A stretch of 64,000 bases of DNA, taken from contig BLAL01000043.1 of NCBI GenBank assembly GCA_015698045.1, forward strand, positions 1,880,234-1,944,233. Direction: 5' to 3'. Positions 46,684 to 59,369 of the stretch are shown piece by piece. A program made the position numbers and the translations under genes. Origin of the DNA: Rhizophagus clarus (Eukaryota; Glomeromycota; Glomeromycetes; Glomerales; Glomeraceae). Each line of letters begins with the position of its first letter. The stretch's first letter is position 1. The notes beneath the pieces were generated by a model, which worked only from the letters and a program-made list of their open reading frames with translations, was not told the DNA's origin and did no database searches.

Positions 46684-48681
46684 GAGCTCTGATCAGTTTC
46701 GGTAATTACCAAACCGTACCGATTGATTTCAGTATCAGAGCGGTTTCAGTTTTTATGATTTACTGAACTGAAACTTTCAGTAAATTTACTAATCGGTTTC
46801 GATAACTGTAGTTTTGGTACCAGTTTTACGATTTACCAAACTAAATTACTGAATTGATTTAACTAAATAATATAATAAAATGTTGTAAAACGTTTTTTAT
46901 TAGTTATTTTGATAAAACAAACCATTTTGCAACAGTATTTTGTCACTTTAATTAAGAAATGTTGCGAAATATTTTTATTTGTTAATCTAATAAAAAAATA
47001 ATTATTCGCAACTTTTTTCTTGTTATTTTAACAAACAATGTTGCGAAATGTTAATTGAATAAAAAAAAATCATTCACAACGGTTTTTTGTCAACATAATT
47101 ACAAAAACGTTGCGAAAAATTTTTGTTAGTTAATTTTAATAAAAAAAACGTTTCGCAACATTTTTATTGTCAATTTAATAAAAATGTTGTGCAATGTTTT
47201 TATTAGCTAATTTTAATAAAAAAAACGTTTTGCAATATTTTTTTTGTTGCTTTAATTAAAAAATGGTGCGAAACATTTTTTATCAATTAATTTAATAAAA
47301 AAAATACGTTGCGAAACATTTGAGTTGATTTTAATAAAAAAATATTTTACAACATTTTTTTTTGTTGCTTTAGTTAAAAAACATTGCAAAACATTTTTTA
47401 TTAGTTAATTTAATAAAAAAAATGTTTTGCTATGTTTTTTTGTCTCTATAATAAAAATATTGCAAAACATTTTTATGAGCTAATTTTAATAAAAAAAACA
47501 TTTTGCAACATTTTTTTGTTGCTTTAATTAAAAAATATTGCGAAACGTTTTTTAACAGTTAGTTTAATAAAAAAACGTTTCACTACATTTTTTTTTGTGC
47601 TTTAGTTAAAAAATATTGCAAAATGTTTTTATGAGTTAATTTTAATAAAAAAAATATTTCGCTATATTTTTTTTTGTTGCTTTAGTTAAAAAATGTTGTG
47701 AAACGTTTTTTATCAGTTAATTTTAATAAAAAAAATGTTTCGCAACATTTTTTTTTGTTGCTTTAATTAAAAAATGTTGCAAAACATTTTTTAACAGTTA
47801 GTTTAATAAAAAAATATTTCGCTACGTTTTTTTTGTTGCTTTAGTTAAAAAATGTAGCGAAACATTTTTTATCAGTTAATTTAATAAAAAAAAACATTTT
47901 GCTACATTTTTTTTTGTCTCTATAATAAAAACATTGCGAAACGTTTTTATGAGCTAATTTTAATAAAAAAAATGTTTTACATCATTTTTTTTGTTACTTT
48001 AATTAAAAAACGTAGCAAAATGTTTTTTAACAGTTAGTTTAATAAAAAAATGTTTCACTACGTTTTTTTTTGTTGCTTTAGTTAAAAAATGTTGCAAAAC
48101 GTTTTTTATCAGTTAATTTGATAAAAAAAACCATTTCACTACATTTTTTTTATCTCTATAATTAAAAAATGTAGCGAAACATTTTTTATTAGTTGATTTA
48201 ATAAAAAAAACGTTTTGCAACATTTTTTTTGTTACTTTAATTAAAAAATATTGCAAAACGTTTTTTATCAGTTAATTTAATAAAAAATGTTTCGCAACAT
48301 TTTTTTTTGTAACTTTAATAAAAAATGTTGCGAACCATTTTTTTTAGTTAATTTTAATAAAAAAAACGTTTCGCAACATTTTTTTGACACTTTAAATAAA
48401 AAATGTTGCGAAACATTTTTAGATGATTTGATTTGGTAAAAAAAATACCAAAATAGTTTTGCGATATTTTTTTTACTAAAAATGGTTTTTAATTTCAGTA
48501 AATCAGTTCAGTTTTCAGTAATTATCGATCAGTTTCGATAATCATCAATACTGATACTAGTCAGTTTCAGTAATTATCTATACTGATACTGGTCAGTTTT
48601 GGTAATCATTAATACTGATACCAATCAATTCGGTTTAGTATCAGTTTTTGTAAAAACTGAACTGAACTGATCAGAGCCCTA
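46682..48681. mobile_element. Palindromic-satellite element, copy 2 (1,996 bp, TA-flanked)
   Basis: The same element as at 42,832-45,385 lies here at 46684-48679. Its ends are GAGCTCTGATCAGTTTC and CTGATCAGAGCCC, with flanking TA at 46682-46683 and 48680-48681. The 5' subterminal block (CGGTAATTACCAAACCGTAC) aligns with copy 1. Internal AACGTTGCGAAACGTT units are mostly decayed to AATGTTGCAAAACATT forms, with loss of CpG on both strands. No ORF is present. Confidence 0.8.
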
Positions 48682-50260
48682 CTTCTAACCCTTTTCACGA
48701 TATTATAGTAGACTTTATCTCAGGACTCATCAAAAGGAACCCTTTGACTATTTTTAGCTCAATAATAATGACAGACCCTCAGCTATAGACGAGTTCCTCA
48801 GTACTTATAAGGAACAAATGGTTCCTATGGATAAGTTATCACAAAATATTTACAGCGACGACTGTTTTCCTATCATAGCTCAATTTTTAGTTACTTTTCT
48901 TAATCTCTTTCTCTTGGATGACAAAAACCAGGAAATTTTTCTCATGGATTCTGAAATTCGCCAAGGGTTGAAGTACGCAAGCAAACAACCTCCTGATAAG
49001 AAAGATCTAGGGGATCCTATGCACCAATCAGACGCATCGATGAATTTTGATGTGTTTAATATAAATTCGATAGGATCATTAGATGATGTCGATGAATTAC
49101 TTGCCACACCCCCACGTAATATCACACCCATACCTGTCACGCCCTTGACCAAATCTCAGAAAAGAAGTGCTAAAAATAAGGCCTATAAGGAGAAACAAAA
49201 GTTGCAACTTCAATCTCCTTCTGGACCGGATGAACAAATAGTGCTCACTTTTAGCACAGAATCTCCTGAATATACACTCTCTAAACCTTCTGGCTCAAGG
49301 ACGGTTACTTTTAATCAAAGTTTACTTTCTCCCCTTCCACACCCTACAAGCAGCTGTTAAAGTGAGATTCTAAATCACAATCAATGCCTGTAGACAATGG
49401 AAAAAAGCTAAAACAGAAAGAGACAGACAATATGTTAAAAAATGGAAATGTTATCATCACCAACTATCTTTCTCAGAATCAAGAACAAGCACATTTATTG
49501 GATCTTGTAGTCTATGATATTCTGGCCAAATGGGATAATTATACTCTGTTGGCCAACTTAAGACAATGGGGTAAGGTCATATCAGTCAGCACTAGGGTGC
49601 ACAAGAAGTATCTTTCTGTGAGGGTTAGACTGATTCCAGACTACGAGTGCTTGAAATGCTATAATAGAGGGGACTGGACTGTCAACTTGGGAGGAATCCC
49701 TATTCAATGGTTCCCTGCTTCCTGGAACCTCTCAGAAAGGAAATAATGAGAAAAATTCTAAGCTGTCATGCACAATCTTCCAGAAGACATGACGGATGCC
49801 TCCTTATTCCCAAATGGACGCCCTCACCAATTTTTGTTGGATAGCGGCATTAAATCCTTTAAAATAGTTAAAGAAGTTGATGGATCCAAAAAGCTGATAG
49901 GTTACTTTGATATTTGAGATTACGTTTCCACTCATATAAATAACTCCTAGCTTTGGAATGACGTTAGACTCTCTTGATGCTGTTATTCCACCCCCAACTT
50001 CAAGAATTTATGTAGATCTGCTCGAATTGGCAATGCAAAGAAGTTTAATGGGTCTAATTTTTCTTTTTCAGATTTAAATACTAACAACCACAAGAACGAT
50101 CATAATAAAACTCCTAAATCTGAACGTTCTACCAAGAAAATTAATCATTTAAGAAACGACCAGTTTAAGAAGCCTGATGTAAAACATTTAATCACTGGGC
50201 TGAAGGTATTATTAGAACATTATGTTCAATTTATTTGGAAGGGATAGATAGAAGATTCTA
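48682..50260 (+). pseudogene. Retroelement ORF1-like repeat gene, multiply interrupted
   Basis: The first frame (open around TAG at 48755, ATG 48818) encodes MVPMDKLSQNIYSDDCFPII, then a Pro/Ser-rich region with SQKRSAKNKAYKEKQKLQ and ends TSSC-TAA at 49358. In another frame, 49384 onward gives LLDLVVYDILAKWDNYTLLA, LRQWGKVISVSTRVHKKYLS and VRVRLIPDYECLKCYNRGDW. This alternates beta strands and helices like an RNA-recognition fold and continues as HNLPEDMTDASLFPNGRPHQ. Stops occur at 49744, 49747, 49759 and 49915 in that one frame. Related Rhizophagus proteins, as I recall them, have Gln/Arg/Gln/Trp there. A C-terminal Asn/Lys-rich region follows to about 50,240. I infer a LINE-type ORF1 or similar; no reverse transcriptase is seen. 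Confidence 0.5.
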
Positions 50261-50499
50261 CACTAACTTCTTGTTATGTATAGCATTCGCTTTATGTGAT
50301 GTTTCTTTTGTTTTATTAGATCATAGAATTTTTATTTTTTTTTTTTCGTTTCCTTTTATTCCTTGAACAATTCTATAACTAGACTTCCTATTACACTAAA
50401 GAGAATAGGCTAGGGATATAGTAGTCATGAGATAGTTTGTAATCCTAGTGTGAAGAACGGGCTGGCTTTGTCATGCTGATCTTTTATATACTTTTCTAT

Positions 50500-50560
50500 C
50501 TTTTTTCAGTAATAAAAGCACTTCTTTTGACTATAAAAAAAAAAAAAAATAAATAAATAT
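50500..50560 (+). other. Polyadenylation-like signal and A-rich tail
   Basis: AATAAAAGCACTTC at about 50,510 is followed within 25 bp by a 14-A run and AAATAAATAAATA. This is what the 3' end of a reverse-transcribed copy looks like. It lies about 250 bp after the last coding similarity of the ORF1-like gene and marks the border with the AT-rich desert. Confidence 0.5.
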
Positions 50561-53500
50561 ATAAAATACTAATTTGATCTTTAAAATTGAATTATTCAAT
50601 CAATATTAATCCAATCATTATAATATTATTACTATTGGATTTCTTTCAATAAAATATTTCTAATGAGCTTAAAATCATTAAAATTAGATTACTAGAATCT
50701 ATAGTAATTATAATACAGTTAAAATATTAAATGTTATATAAATTTTACATATATATATAGAATACTGATTTGATATCATTTAAAATTGAATTATTCAATT
50801 AATATTAATCCAATTGCTATAAAATTACTACTATCTAATTCCTTTCAATAAGATGAATCTAATAAGTTAAAGATTATTAAAATTTGTTTATTAGATCATA
50901 GAGCAATTATATTTTAATAAATAACTTTATATAATTATATATATATAAAATTTTTTAAAAAAGTAATAGTAACTATAGGTAATTTATAACTATAAATGAT
51001 AAATTTTATATATAAAAATTTAAAACACTCAACTAAGGTGATTATATAAGATAATATAACTATAACAGAAGAGAGTTACTAGTTGTATTACAAAAAAAAG
51101 AAAACAAATTTTTTTTATTAAGGTTAGTAAAAAAAAATTTATAATACAGTATTTTTTTTAAATGTATAGCATATATATATAATTAAAATTGGCCAAAATT
51201 AATTAAATCTGATTAAATTTACTATTAATAATTTATAATTCTGGCCAAAATTTTGTTAATTTTAACCAACCTTGTAATTCTAACCAAAATTTTGTTAATT
51301 CTAGTCAATTTTGTAATTTTTAGTCTAAATTAAATTAAAATTAAAAAAATATAGGTTAAATATAGTATTACATTTATAAAATATAGTACTTTAATTTAAA
51401 AGCAAAAATACAAATTTATTAAATACTTTTATAATTTTATAAAAAAAAATTTTCATTTAATCTTTATTATTTAACTTGAATCTTTATTTAAAAATAATTT
51501 ATTTTCTTTATTAAAATAATAAAAAATTAAAGATTAGAAATTAATAATATTATAAAAAATGTTAATTTATCTATAGGTATTAAATATTATATTATAAAAT
51601 TTAATATACAAGTAGTTTAAATTCTTTTAAATAATATTACTTAAGCTGTAAAACTGTAAAAGACAATTTATTTTAATTAAAATATTGAAATTATATTTTA
51701 AAATTTCTAAATGAATGTAAAAAATATAAATGTTAATTTCTTTATATATATATATTAATTATAGTATTATAAAAATTAAGATACAAATAAATCTAACCTA
51801 TTTAAATAACTTTACTTAAGTAATAAAAAATAGATTATTTTAACCAAAGTATTAAAATTAAACTTTGAAGTCACTAAACATATAAAAAATTGAAAATTAA
51901 TATAGTTTTATAAAATATATATTACTCTATAAATATTTTTAAATAATATTACTTAAGTCATAGTAAATGATTTTATTTTGTTAAAATACTAAAATTATAT
52001 TCTGAATTTTTAAAACTGCATATTTTTTTATTTCTTAATTTTAATTTTAAAAAAATATGTTTTTAAAAAGAGTTTTTTGTACATTATAAAAAAAAATTTT
52101 ATTATTTAAAATTAAAAAGTAAAAATAAAAATTAATAGAATACATAATAATCTATTAATTTCTTAATTTGTATAAGTGAAATATGATTAATGTTATGCAA
52201 AATAATTTTAATATAAAAATAATTTGTATATAATACTTTTAATAATTAATATAATTATAATAATATTAACTTAATAAAATTATATATTAAAAAAAAATAA
52301 ACATCAAAATATAGTAAATATGATTTTAATTATAATTATTTGAGATTTTATAGTATATACTATATATATATATTTCTATAATAAATAAAGACTTATAAAA
52401 AAAAATTATTGGATTATTATTATTTTTTTTTATTTATTTATAATGATAAAAAAAAGTATTTTAGTAATAAAAACTTAATATAATTAATTATAAATAATTG
52501 GCTGGGTAGATGTTTGAACTGATTTATTTACTGTAAATATTGCATAATTAAAAATGATTCTTGTAATCCTATCTTCATCTAATAAATACTTATATCTTTT
52601 TAATACCAAAAAAAAAATTATAAATAATTGAAATAAATATTAATTATTATTAATTTAAGTTAATTTAATTTCTTTTTAATAATATAAAATTATATAAATT
52701 TGATAATTTAAAAAGTTTTTTAAATAAAAAAATATAAATCAAATTATTAAATTTATATAATTAATAAAATAATATTAAAATAATATTGCTTAAAAATTTC
52801 AAATTTCTGTAAAATTATTACTATTAAAACTATTATAATAAAATAAATTTAATAATATAAAATTTATATTATTACCAGATTTTTATTAATAATCTGTAAT
52901 TTATTTATTATTTATTATTTAAAATGTTTATTTTAAATTATTTATTAAATATTAATATATAATTTTAATCAATAATTGCAAACTATTATTTTACTAAAAT
53001 AATTTCTAAAATTTAATTTAAAAAAAAATTTTTTTTAAATAAAAGATTACAGTACATTTTTTTTAAAATAAAAGATTAAATAAAAGATTACATTTTCTAA
53101 ATAAATTAAATTTTTATCAAAACTATTTATACAATAATTTTATTATTGATTATTCCTTATCTAATTGTTTAAAAAGTTCACAAACTGTTTTACTTAAATT
53201 TATAGAAATTTTATAACAATCAAAACAATTAAATAATTAATTAGAATTCCAAAAGAATGATCTAGTTTACTTATAAATTTACATTTAATATATAGTATTG
53301 TATTATTATATTATAAAGTTCCATGGTGATTTGGCCTACATTATGATAAATTAGGCTGGCATTATGTGCAAGAAAATAATGTAGATTTTGGTAATATTTT
53401 GACAAATCCTTAATTTCTTATTATTACAATTACTAAAAATTGATAATTCAAAAAATTGTACTAAATGCAGTAAAATTAGGATTACTAATTTTAATTTATA

Positions 53501-54609
53501 TAAAAATATCATCAAACAAGTTTCAGATTTATAAAAAGGGTAATTAAAAATTGAAATAATTTAACTGATTAAACTCTACGTGATCGTCAAACCAAATGAC
53601 AATGATAGTATGAAATTGTATGAAAAAAAGTTTAGGAAAAAAAAAAGTTCCTTTTTCTAAAAAAAGATTTATAGTTTATCAACCCACTTTATTAAAATGC
53701 GCTCAGTTATGCTTATTTTCTTATGATATCCTCATCACGCGATTGTACCTGCTATTCTTCAGAATCTTCAGAATCTTTACGTGATATATTAACTAAGCTT
53801 ATTAACAAGATCATCATTTATTCACGTAATATATAAAATGATACACGTTTTGAATTTTTTTTTTTTTTTTGTTTCAAGACAATACTCTAAAATCCACTTT
53901 TTTATGAATAATGCAAGCGATTAATGAATGATCAATCACAATATTAATCATATATTATAAATAAATAACTTTAAATATTATCTTTCCGATCTCTTACATA
54001 GAGATGAATCTTATGCCCGGAAATCAGAACATGATACATACATGATACATTTGTCTAAAATATAATGCAAAGTTTCAAATTATTGCAAAGTTGATATACG
54101 TATTGTAAGATTATAGTCAACTCTCATATATATTGTAGAGAGTGCTGCATTGATATGATTATTTAATGTATAATTTTAAAGATTAATTACATGATAAGGT
54201 TTATGGTAAATTTTGTAAATTTGAAGTAACCTTTTGAGATATTTTTCTTAATCAAATATTTATCCGTATTACTACTACATTATGCAAAAATATGCATGAG
54301 AAAATTAAAAATTTTAAAAAAAAAATAACGAATTTTATCTTTATCTAACAAAAATGCAAAAGCGAGAAATTTTGTTATTCAGCATAATTGTACTCGGATA
54401 ATGTTTAGCGGATGTAATTAAATTATCTTTCTCAATTATAATAAACACTTGTACATTATAACGCTAAATACTTTATTTAATCGACCCCGGTAACTAAAGT
54501 ATCTAAATCGTGAGTGGACAAATAACTTTAAAAATTGTAAATTTGGTCCTTCCATGTGTTCTTAATTAATATAAAGAGATTTTGTTTCGTTATTTGTGAT
54601 CTTATTATC
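50561..54609. other. 4-kb extremely AT-rich, gene-free segment
   Basis: Almost pure A/T words (TTATAATAATATTAATTT and similar) dominate 50,560-53,330. No ORF over 60 codons in a recognisable family, no RNA gene and no clear tandem period is visible. Small less biased islands occur at about 52,500-52,600, 53,330-53,400 and 53,570-53,780. The composition is distinctly more AT-rich than the intergenic DNA elsewhere in the window. Confidence 0.6.
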
Positions 54610-55574
54610 CTATATTCATTCGTAGTGTGATGCCAATCTGTTTATCTGTTTACAACTTGCAGGTTTTAAAAGGCTTGGCAAAAAAAAAACTGGTTGCATT
54701 TAGCCAAGAATTACACAAATTTTATTATAATAATCTGATTGGTCGTTAATGATCTATGATATTATTTTAATATTATTTTTAAACATAACAATTATCATTT
54801 ATCTCCTTGTTAATTCTATCAATTCTATCATTACCCGTTATTCTAATTAAAGATTATATCATACGGCGGATAAAGGATTTAACAGAATTTATTTATTTAT
54901 TTTAAATTCCCTTTGTATATGCGTGTCGAGTTATTTTTATATGAAAAAAATTTTCCCCCGTTTTATATAACAATCATATACTTTTATGTTACAATTGCCC
55001 GAAATACTCTCCTTATAACCGATAAAATATACCAATTAAATATAATAACGTAAAATATTTCTTTATTCAAAATAGGAAATTTGATTTTGTTTTAATAATA
55101 TAATATGATAAATAAAAATTTGTACATCTCTTTGTTATATTAATAAAGAGTTCAAAATCCTATATAATTTTAGTTTAAAAGTGCATGCATATATGTAATT
55201 AGTAGAAAGAATTATATTTATTCATTAAAAAAAATGGAACGCAATATTTCACCGCAGTATTTCACAATTATAGTTTTATACAATACTTTTTTTATTTTTT
55301 GCAAAAGAAAAAATATACGGTAAAAAAGCAAATCACTTCTAAAGAATGGGAAAAAATGGAAAAAAAATGCCTGAATATGCTAACCGGTAAAATAATCTAA
55401 AAAATGCGTATGAAATTAATGAAGATAATACTGTTGTAATCGAATAAATTATTGGTTAAAATTAATTAAGAATTTTGAATAATAATATAAATTCTAAAGC
55501 GAACTTTTTTTTTGATTACAATAAAAATAGTTTTTTTATATGAAATTAGCAATTTTTTGCTTTAAAAAATTAAA

Positions 55575-56862
55575 TTAAATGGTCCCAAAAAAACCTAAAA
55601 TCATCATTATTAATCCACATACAGTGCCTAATAATAAGTTCTTTTCAACAGAACTTGCGCCATTTTTGCTGATAACCGAAGGTTTGCTTCCATTAGCAGT
55701 AGTAGAAGAAGTTGCATTTTGTCCGTTAATATTAGATGGAGGAAGTGTAAAATTTTCAACATATGGTTGTTTATCGCCCAAACACACGGACACACTTTGT
55801 GGTTTGAATTTGGCTTTCAAAACAATATCCATAGCTGTTTCTGCCATTGAAGAGGATTTATTAAAAGCATCATGTTCTAAAGAAGCAAATCCAGTTGTTG
55901 CAGTTGTATTTTGAACCCAAATTGTGAAATTTGCTGGGATCCAATTTAAATCATAAGTTGGATCCGAATTTGACTCCCAATCAAATGTGTCATGATTCCA
56001 AAAAGCCATTTTATATCCAAGTTGTTTTAATATTCCACGAACTCTATCATCAGCATCTCCTTGAGGAGCTCTAAACCATTTAGGTGTTAAACCAACGGCT
56101 TCTTTAATTGCCATTTCTGTCCATTTTGTTTCTGCTATAATTTCTTCAGTAGTTTGTGATGTAAGAGCGGTATGAGACCAAGTGTGTACGCCAATTTGAT
56201 GTCCTAATAACAATAATAAATAAATAAATAAATTAACGTACTTTTAGGTTTATAGTATTTGATTATTAAAACTTACCGGAGTCGACGATTTGTTTGAGAA
56301 TTTGAGGATTTTCATAAACTCTACTTCCAATAACAAAGAATGTTGCTTTAATACCTCTGGTATTAAGCGCATTAAGAACTTTCAATGTATTATTTCTAAA
56401 GAAAATAAATATATATTGTGAATATGTGGGTGTGAAAATTTATCAAATATTAATTATAAATAATATACTTACGTAGGACCATCATCATAGGTTAAAGCCC
56501 AATCTGAAAAAGAAATCGAACCAAATTTTAATCATTATAATCATTAAAACCATAAATCTTAATTAACTTTTAAATTATTATTTACCTCCTTTATTGGGAC
56601 AAAAATCGAAATCAGTATCAGGTCTTGTACAAGTTGTGCAAGACCATACACAAAATTCGTCAGTAGGAGCACATGGGGTTCCAGGAGGTCTAAGAGGAGC
56701 CTTTGGTAATTTCGTTTGATCTACAAGAGCAGTCCAAGAAGCTACGGGTGGTGGAGGTGTATCAACTGGAGGATATTGTCCTTTAAGTTGTGCTTCGACG
56801 TTTAATGTTGTGGTGGATAATGCCAACAAAAAAATTGATATTGCCGAGAATAATTTATGCAT
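55575..56862 (-). CDS. Chitin deacetylase, GPI-anchored, carbohydrate esterase family 4 (intact, left arm)
   Basis: This secreted enzyme converts chitin to chitosan in the cell wall; in symbiotic fungi that can lower chitin-triggered plant defence. Four exons, 56862-56586, 56503-56473, 56395-56277 and 56203-55575, join with matching phases to 351 residues. A signal peptide ends at about residue 24 (LNVEA-QL), followed by a Pro-rich linker and a Cys-rich stretch (CAPTDEFCVWSCTTC). NodB motifs are TYDDGP (97-102, catalytic Asp 99 and metal Asp 100), HTWSH (149-153, metal ligands), RAPQGDADDRVR in place of the usual RPPxG, and WNHDTFDW. The C-terminus NLLLGTVCGLIMMILGFF is a hydrophobic GPI-attachment tail after an Ser/Thr/Asn-rich spacer. 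Confidence 0.92.
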
Positions 56863-59227
56863 GATTGAAGATTGATTGATAATTTTTTTCTAGAAAGATG
56901 GTGTATATTTATGTGTTTATTCTCTTTCCTTTTTTCGACCTGTTCAACAGAATCAAAAATTATTATTATTGATTAAAGAAAAAAAAAAAGGAAGAGAATT
57001 TTCCTCTTTTGTGCAGTCAACCAGAATTGAATTCGGTGATTAAAAAATAAGGGGAAAAGTTGAAGAAACACCATTTATATAACTTTTTTTTTTTAAAAAA
57101 AAAGAAAATTTTGTTTGAAGTTTGTACAACGCGATTCCTTACAGTTTTGTAGGTGACACAAATTCTCCTACTTTTTTATATACCTGTTATATTAAAGTGG
57201 ATCTAAAGAATTTACAATTGGTTAGACAAAATTTACAATTTAGGAGAGATCATTTAATATAAAATGATTTCTATAAACAGGTATTGTTCGGTCTTTGCCT
57301 AATTAAATACTTTGATCAACTGTTTTTTTTACTATGATACGTCATGATGTAAATGTAATATAATTATAATATTATGATGCAAGGAGTTATAAACTAATTT
57401 ATAATATTTATTAATGGCTTTTATGTATGTTATATGTAACAAAAAATGCACGATTTGCACGTTTCTAATAATACATTAAACAAAATAATTTCTTTCTCCG
57501 ATAATAACTTTGCATATAACTTACCTAGAGTTTTTTTTACTTTTTCATGATCATCTATCTTCAAAAGAGAACGAAAAAATTTATTATTTTATTTTTTTTT
57601 TATTTTTTTTTATTCTTAATCGCTCATAAAGAAAATATTTTAAAAAAAAAAAAAAATTTTTTCTAAATAATACTAAATTTTATTGATTAACTTTAAACAT
57701 ATAAATACAATACAACATAAAGTGACAATTGACATTAATAATAAACGAAAAAATTTTGGTTTAATGAATTTAAAGACTATTTCTTTTTTCTCCCCTCTAA
57801 ACGGTTTCATATCTGCAATCATGAAATGGCCAAGAAACGTTTTACTATGTTAAAAGAAAATAGTTTCTACACATGAAAATAGAATCATGAACTTGTAACT
57901 AAACTTGTAATTAAAACATTCATTTCATTATATAAACCCAACGATTAACAAGTGTGTTCTCAACGAGGGTATGACACCATTCAGCCCAATTTACATAAGT
58001 AAAAAAAAAATGCGATTGAATTATGTTATTATGAAATTTTTTCCTCGTGATAATTTTATTTTAAAAAAATTTAATGGTTTATCAAAAATGTCGATGAGAC
58101 CTCGAAATAATAAACAATTCTAAATTTGGTTTTAAGTTTACACGAAGGGATACGGGATAAAATTTTACGCGTAGGGATTCTTTTAAAAATAACCATATAA
58201 TAAGGATTGGCATTCCCAATTAAAACAATTAGGTTAGACCAAATGAAAGATCTAAGCCGCACCCGTTTGATTAACCATTTCCTTTTTTAAAATAATATGT
58301 AATTCGTGTAATCTGCTATGTATTAATGTAATTCAACATGCGAGCGCCCCTGTAAACTAAAGAGTCGGGCCATCTATAAAAGGATTAGTAGATTTCTTTG
58401 TAGAATTTTTTGGCTAAGAAAAGAGTTTAATTTACAGTTTTCGACCTTTCGGCATGGAAAGAAATTATATAACAATTAAACTTCTATAATTACGTCAGTT
58501 ATAATTAAAGTTTTGATAAAGCATGGCTGAATGAATTGCATAATTGGCGATGTATAATTCTGTTGAGGAGAAATCTTCTCAATGACATACTTTGGACTTA
58601 TTAATTTACTAATTTGGTCTGACACTACCTCGTATTTCACTAAGTTTTCTGCTATTAGTTAGTATTAATTGAAATTCAATTAAAAATGGGGTTTGCCATA
58701 AACGGGGACCATTAGAAGGTCTGAAGCAAACTTCATGGCGTTAATTTCTCATGATTTTAGTTTTTTATTTCTAGTATTTTATTTTTAATTTTATTTATTA
58801 TTATCAGAAATAGGACCGCAGAAACCACAAATAATTTATGCATTTTTTAAATTAAATGCAATATATTCAATGACGTCATTTAATTTAAGACTCCCGCTGT
58901 ATTTAGAAATTTAGAAAACCTTCTCAGAAAAGGATTGTTGGTAAAAAATCGATATTTATCTTAGGCACAAGACTTTCCAAGAACAAAGCATTAGCAATGT
59001 ACTAACATTACATTTTCATTTCAGGAAGCTGAGAATCCTATTTGTAATTATGGAGGATAAGCAGCATAAAGTATCTGCAGGCTTTACCTTTAAAAAAAAA
59101 TTAAAATCGGCAAAAAATCTGAATCAATGGCTGGCAATCAATTGGCAAAAAAAAAAAAAAAAAAAACATCAAACAGCTTGAGAGCAAGCACATACAATAC
59201 AAACAAGAGGAGGAGAAAAGGAAGTAA
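56863..59227. other. Left palindrome arm, non-coding part
   Basis: This includes the chitin deacetylase promoter side (T/A run at 57,087-57,104, CT-rich stretch near 56,920-56,940) and 2 kb of AT-rich DNA without a supported gene. Open frames near 58,071 and 59,127 have no recognisable features and recur inverted in the other arm. Confidence 0.5.
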
Positions 59228-59369
59228 AATAATTTTTATTCTCTATGGAATCATCACAGTGGACAGAATTGGCATGTACATTTCCAAAATTATATCAAAA
59301 ACAGTAAAATTGCCTCTTACCATTTGAATTTACTGCTGATTTTTTGAAGAGGATTCAGAAAAGTATTTA
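59228..59369. other. Unpaired centre of the palindrome
   Basis: The 142 bp between the arms (AATAATTTTTATTCTC to AAAAGTATTTA) have no complement in the window. There is no ORF, transposon end or adapter-like sequence that I recognise. Confidence 0.7.

Noticed and set aside
55579-55914. Plus-strand frame antisense to the chitin deacetylase last exon
   Set aside because: Shadow of a strongly supported CE4 coding exon.
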